64,000 nt of DNA from Verrucomicrobiales bacterium (GTDB lineage: Bacteria > Verrucomicrobiota > Verrucomicrobiia > Verrucomicrobiales > DEV007), in the NCBI GenBank assembly GCA_029233965.1, contig JARGOP010000001.1, positions 80,498 through 144,497 of the forward strand. Reading direction: 5' to 3'. Under the pieces are notes generated by a model. The model did not search any database. It saw only the letters and a program-made list of their open reading frames with translations, and had not been told where the DNA came from. Position numbers and translations under genes: made by a program. Below are positions 61,956 to 64,000 of the stretch, in pieces. Each line of letters starts with the position of its first letter. Position 1 is the first letter of the stretch.

Positions 61956-63818
61956 TCAGAATGTTGCCGTCGCTCCGATATGGAAACGTCCGGACTCATC
62001 CGCGACCACATTCTCGGTAAACACGGGGTAACCGTAGTCAACACGCAACTTAAACCAGTCACTGTAACTCCAGCGGAGGCCCATACCAACAGAACCAATC
62101 TGCAAGCTGCTTGGCTCACCGACGAGAAGCTCTTCGTTCCCGAGGCTTGCTGCGTCAAAGAATCCGAGGAAGCGGAGGCTGTCCGTCTCATTCTCCCAAT
62201 CGTAGATCCTTCCAAAGGACAGCTCGGGGGTGTAGAGCTCAAAGGTCGTCCAGAAACCGTGGTCTCCCCTCGCAACGCGCTGGTCGAAACCACGAACCGT
62301 GTCATAACCGCCCGCACCCAGCTGTTCGGAAGCTTGCAGGTTCGAATTCGAGACCTGCCCGGTAAACTTGAATCGGGCCGACCAGTCTTCAGCAAGTCGT
62401 CGCTGATGTTCTATCGAACCGGTTCCGTAGAAGTAGTCAGCCGATGAAAGGAGACGCGATTGCTGGAAAGTGAAGTCTGAGTTGTGGCTGTTCAGTCCGC
62501 CCGGGGAGTAGAATCCACGGAGATCGAACTGAGTTACCCCCCGTTTTCCCTGAATCGTCTCGTTATATCCGAGACTGAACTGGAAGATTTCAACCCGTGT
62601 GCCGGAGAGCTGAAGATTTCCAATGTTGTTGGAGTCGATAAATTCCAGATCGCTTCCGTTCGACTTCCAGTCGAAACCGAAGTCCATTTCTCTCTGGCGG
62701 TTGGATGTCCCGTCGAGCGGTATGCTGTAGCGGGCACTGATCTGCATGTTGTCACCGTCAGAATCAAGTGTGGAACCGGCGGCTACCGGAATGGGGTCGG
62801 AGTCAATCTCCACGTAGGAAGCGAGGACGGTAAACCAATGTCTCCACGGGAGCCCCTGACTGTAGACAACCGAACTGGCGCGAACGTGTTCAAAATCGAG
62901 ATCACCAGTATACTGATAACTCAGCGTCCGGTTTGGACCGAAGACGTCCCCGAAGTTGAAGCCGAAAATCAAACGATCCTGGCCGAGGAAATCGACTCCT
63001 GAATCTTCATACCCGGTGTAAAACCAGTTCGCACGAGTCTGATAGCTCTTCAGGATGATGTCGGTGGTTCCGAATTCATAGCCGGGCGCATAGACCATAT
63101 CCACTTTGCGGTAGGGGGAACGGTTCACCCAGGAAAGATCGCGAAGAACTTCTGATGAGCGAATCACTTCGCCCTTCTTCACCCGCATCTGGCTGCGGAT
63201 AAACTCTTCGGTGTCGGCATCGACTCCCTCAACGCGAATGCGGGAAAGCTCCGACTCGATCACCACGAGTTGAACGACGCCTGAAGTGATGTCCTGCTCA
63301 GGAAGAAGAACATCGACCACCGGCCGGTCACCTTCGCGGTAGGCGACGATAACGTCTTTCACCATCTGATCAAGAGATCCGAGTGAAACGGGCCGACCGA
63401 TGTAGTTCTGGAGGGAGAGACCAACAGGGCGCGGGAAGTTATCAAAGTCGTGCCAGATTCCCTCAACTCCGGGCCATCCGTCTGGACGAACATCACCGGG
63501 GCGCGGCAGAAGGACGACACCCAGAAGCTGGTTCACAAGATACTCGTCTTCGCTGGTGCCTCCGGCGACCCCACCCTGGTTCCCTGCGGTTTGGAGATCA
63601 AATCTGCCGAGTGTATCAACGGCAATAGGCCCTTCACCACCGCCGGTATCGAGGACGGACTGGGTTTCGTAGACCTGAGTCTGAACGTTGGGCGGCAGAA
63701 CATCCATCAGGATCTCCGTTCCATATTGATCTGTAACCGTTTGTTGGGCACCTGCGATCCCCACGAATTGTGAGAGGAGAATGCCACCCAGGCCAAGAAT
63801 AAAACGTTGAATTGTCAT
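61956..63818 (-). CDS. ShlB/FhaC/HecB-type outer-membrane translocator (TpsB)
   Basis: A 620-residue Omp85-superfamily protein: signal (FILGLGGILLSQFVGIAGAQ), a linker, two POTRA-like domains (about 140-290; LPEQDITSGVVQLVVIESEL and GVDADTEEFIRSQMRVKKGE), and a barrel ending GRFHIGATATF. The L6-loop motif appears as GGYDTVRGFDQRVARGDHG (VRGF in place of VRGY). This belongs to two-partner secretion, exporting a large TpsA adhesin or hemolysin; no TpsA gene is in the window, though one could lie beyond 64000. It starts at the ATG at 63818. Confidence 0.9.
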   Translation of the reverse strand: MTIQRFILGLGGILLSQFVGIAGAQQTVTDQYGTEILMDVLPPNVQTQVYETQSVLDTGGGEGPIAVDTLGRFDLQTAGNQGGVAGGTSEDEYLVNQLLGVVLLPRPGDVRPDGWPGVEGIWHDFDNFPRPVGLSLQNYIGRPVSLGSLDQMVKDVIVAYREGDRPVVDVLLPEQDITSGVVQLVVIESELSRIRVEGVDADTEEFIRSQMRVKKGEVIRSSEVLRDLSWVNRSPYRKVDMVYAPGYEFGTTDIILKSYQTRANWFYTGYEDSGVDFLGQDRLIFGFNFGDVFGPNRTLSYQYTGDLDFEHVRASSVVYSQGLPWRHWFTVLASYVEIDSDPIPVAAGSTLDSDGDNMQISARYSIPLDGTSNRQREMDFGFDWKSNGSDLEFIDSNNIGNLQLSGTRVEIFQFSLGYNETIQGKRGVTQFDLRGFYSPGGLNSHNSDFTFQQSRLLSSADYFYGTGSIEHQRRLAEDWSARFKFTGQVSNSNLQASEQLGAGGYDTVRGFDQRVARGDHGFWTTFELYTPELSFGRIYDWENETDSLRFLGFFDAASLGNEELLVGEPSSLQIGSVGMGLRWSYSDWFKLRVDYGYPVFTENVVADESGRFHIGATATF

Positions 63819-63960
63819 CAGTTACAAATGGTCACGGGTCTTTTACGACCCACGTAAACTATTGAAATAACACAGATTGAGAGCGATGAAAAAGCTTTTT
63901 TTCACATATTTTCCCATGGATTTTCCGACGTCTCATATTCAGCCTGTGATTACAACTAAA

Positions 63961-64000
63961 AAATGAACCATCAGGACACCTTAAATGAACCATCAGGACA
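63961..64000 (+). repeat. Direct repeat with two ATG codons at the window edge
   Basis: AAATGAACCATCAGGACA occurs at 63961-63978 and again at 63983-64000, a 22-bp period with CCTT between. Each copy contains ATG AAC CAT CAG GAC, which could be the beginning of a gene (reading MNHQD). The two ATGs are 22 bp apart, so they are in different frames. The downstream context is cut off. Confidence 0.5.

Overview
The window reads as chromosome of a Gram-negative bacterium of the Planctomycetes-Verrucomicrobia-Chlamydiae group, most likely Verrucomicrobiota. The pointers are a PVC-type heme-binding dehydrogenase, a DUF1549/DUF1553 plus Tat-exported DUF1501 pair, a type I sulfatase, a MoxR-DUF58-VWA gene cluster with secreted repeat proteins, an LptD-like outer-membrane assembly protein, GC-rich codon use, and many starts without a clear Shine-Dalgarno sequence (several are TTG or GTG). 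No phage, CRISPR array or intact insertion sequence is visible. The mobile DNA consists of small palindromic repeats and one short MITE-like element.

Layout. 1-14.8 kb (minus): one long operon. Two tandem secreted paralogues of unknown function lead into a membrane coiled-coil protein, a MoxR ATPase, a TPR/beta-propeller protein, a DUF58 protein and two VWA membrane proteins, the last cut by the window edge. 14.9-26 kb: a cysteine-rich protein and two-cluster ferredoxin pair, PhnA-like protein, sulfatase, DUF1028 protein, acyltransferase, PVC-type cytochrome protein, small beta-barrel, polysaccharide deacetylase and L,D-transpeptidase. 26.1-31.3 kb: tRNA-Ser(GGA), then a DtxR-family regulator divergent from a Mn/Zn/Fe-type ABC importer, with a repeated half-site operator between them; one permease carries a C-terminal DtxR-like domain. 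31.3-33.3 kb: agmatine deiminase and N-carbamoylputrescine amidase. 33.3-34.7 kb: a di-heme oxidoreductase. 34.8-38.5 kb: a three-gene metal-sensing sigma factor unit in the order and layout of Cupriavidus cnrYXH, followed by a TonB-dependent receptor. 38.5-40 kb: a minimal kinase-like protein overlapping a PP2C phosphatase.

40-44.1 kb is the accessory patch: a MmeI-like restriction-modification gene broken by two frameshifts, invaded in frame by palindromic repeats, and flanked by further palindromes, one of which has a 147-bp MITE in its loop. 44.1-64 kb returns to core-type genes: an ABC exporter, LolA-like protein, thioesterase, ribokinase, PQQ-like propeller protein, DUF1549/DUF1501 pair, MnmE, RadC, LptD, a tripartite tricarboxylate transporter whose binding protein is fused to a TctB-like membrane domain, a sugar-phosphate isomerase-like TIM barrel, and a TpsB-type (ShlB/FhaC) translocator.

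The strongest leads are the Cnr-like sigma/sensor unit coupled to uptake rather than efflux, the palindrome/MITE interplay in and around the restriction gene, the two transporter fusions, and the tandem paralogues heading the MoxR operon. All calls come from reading the sequence; no database search was run.
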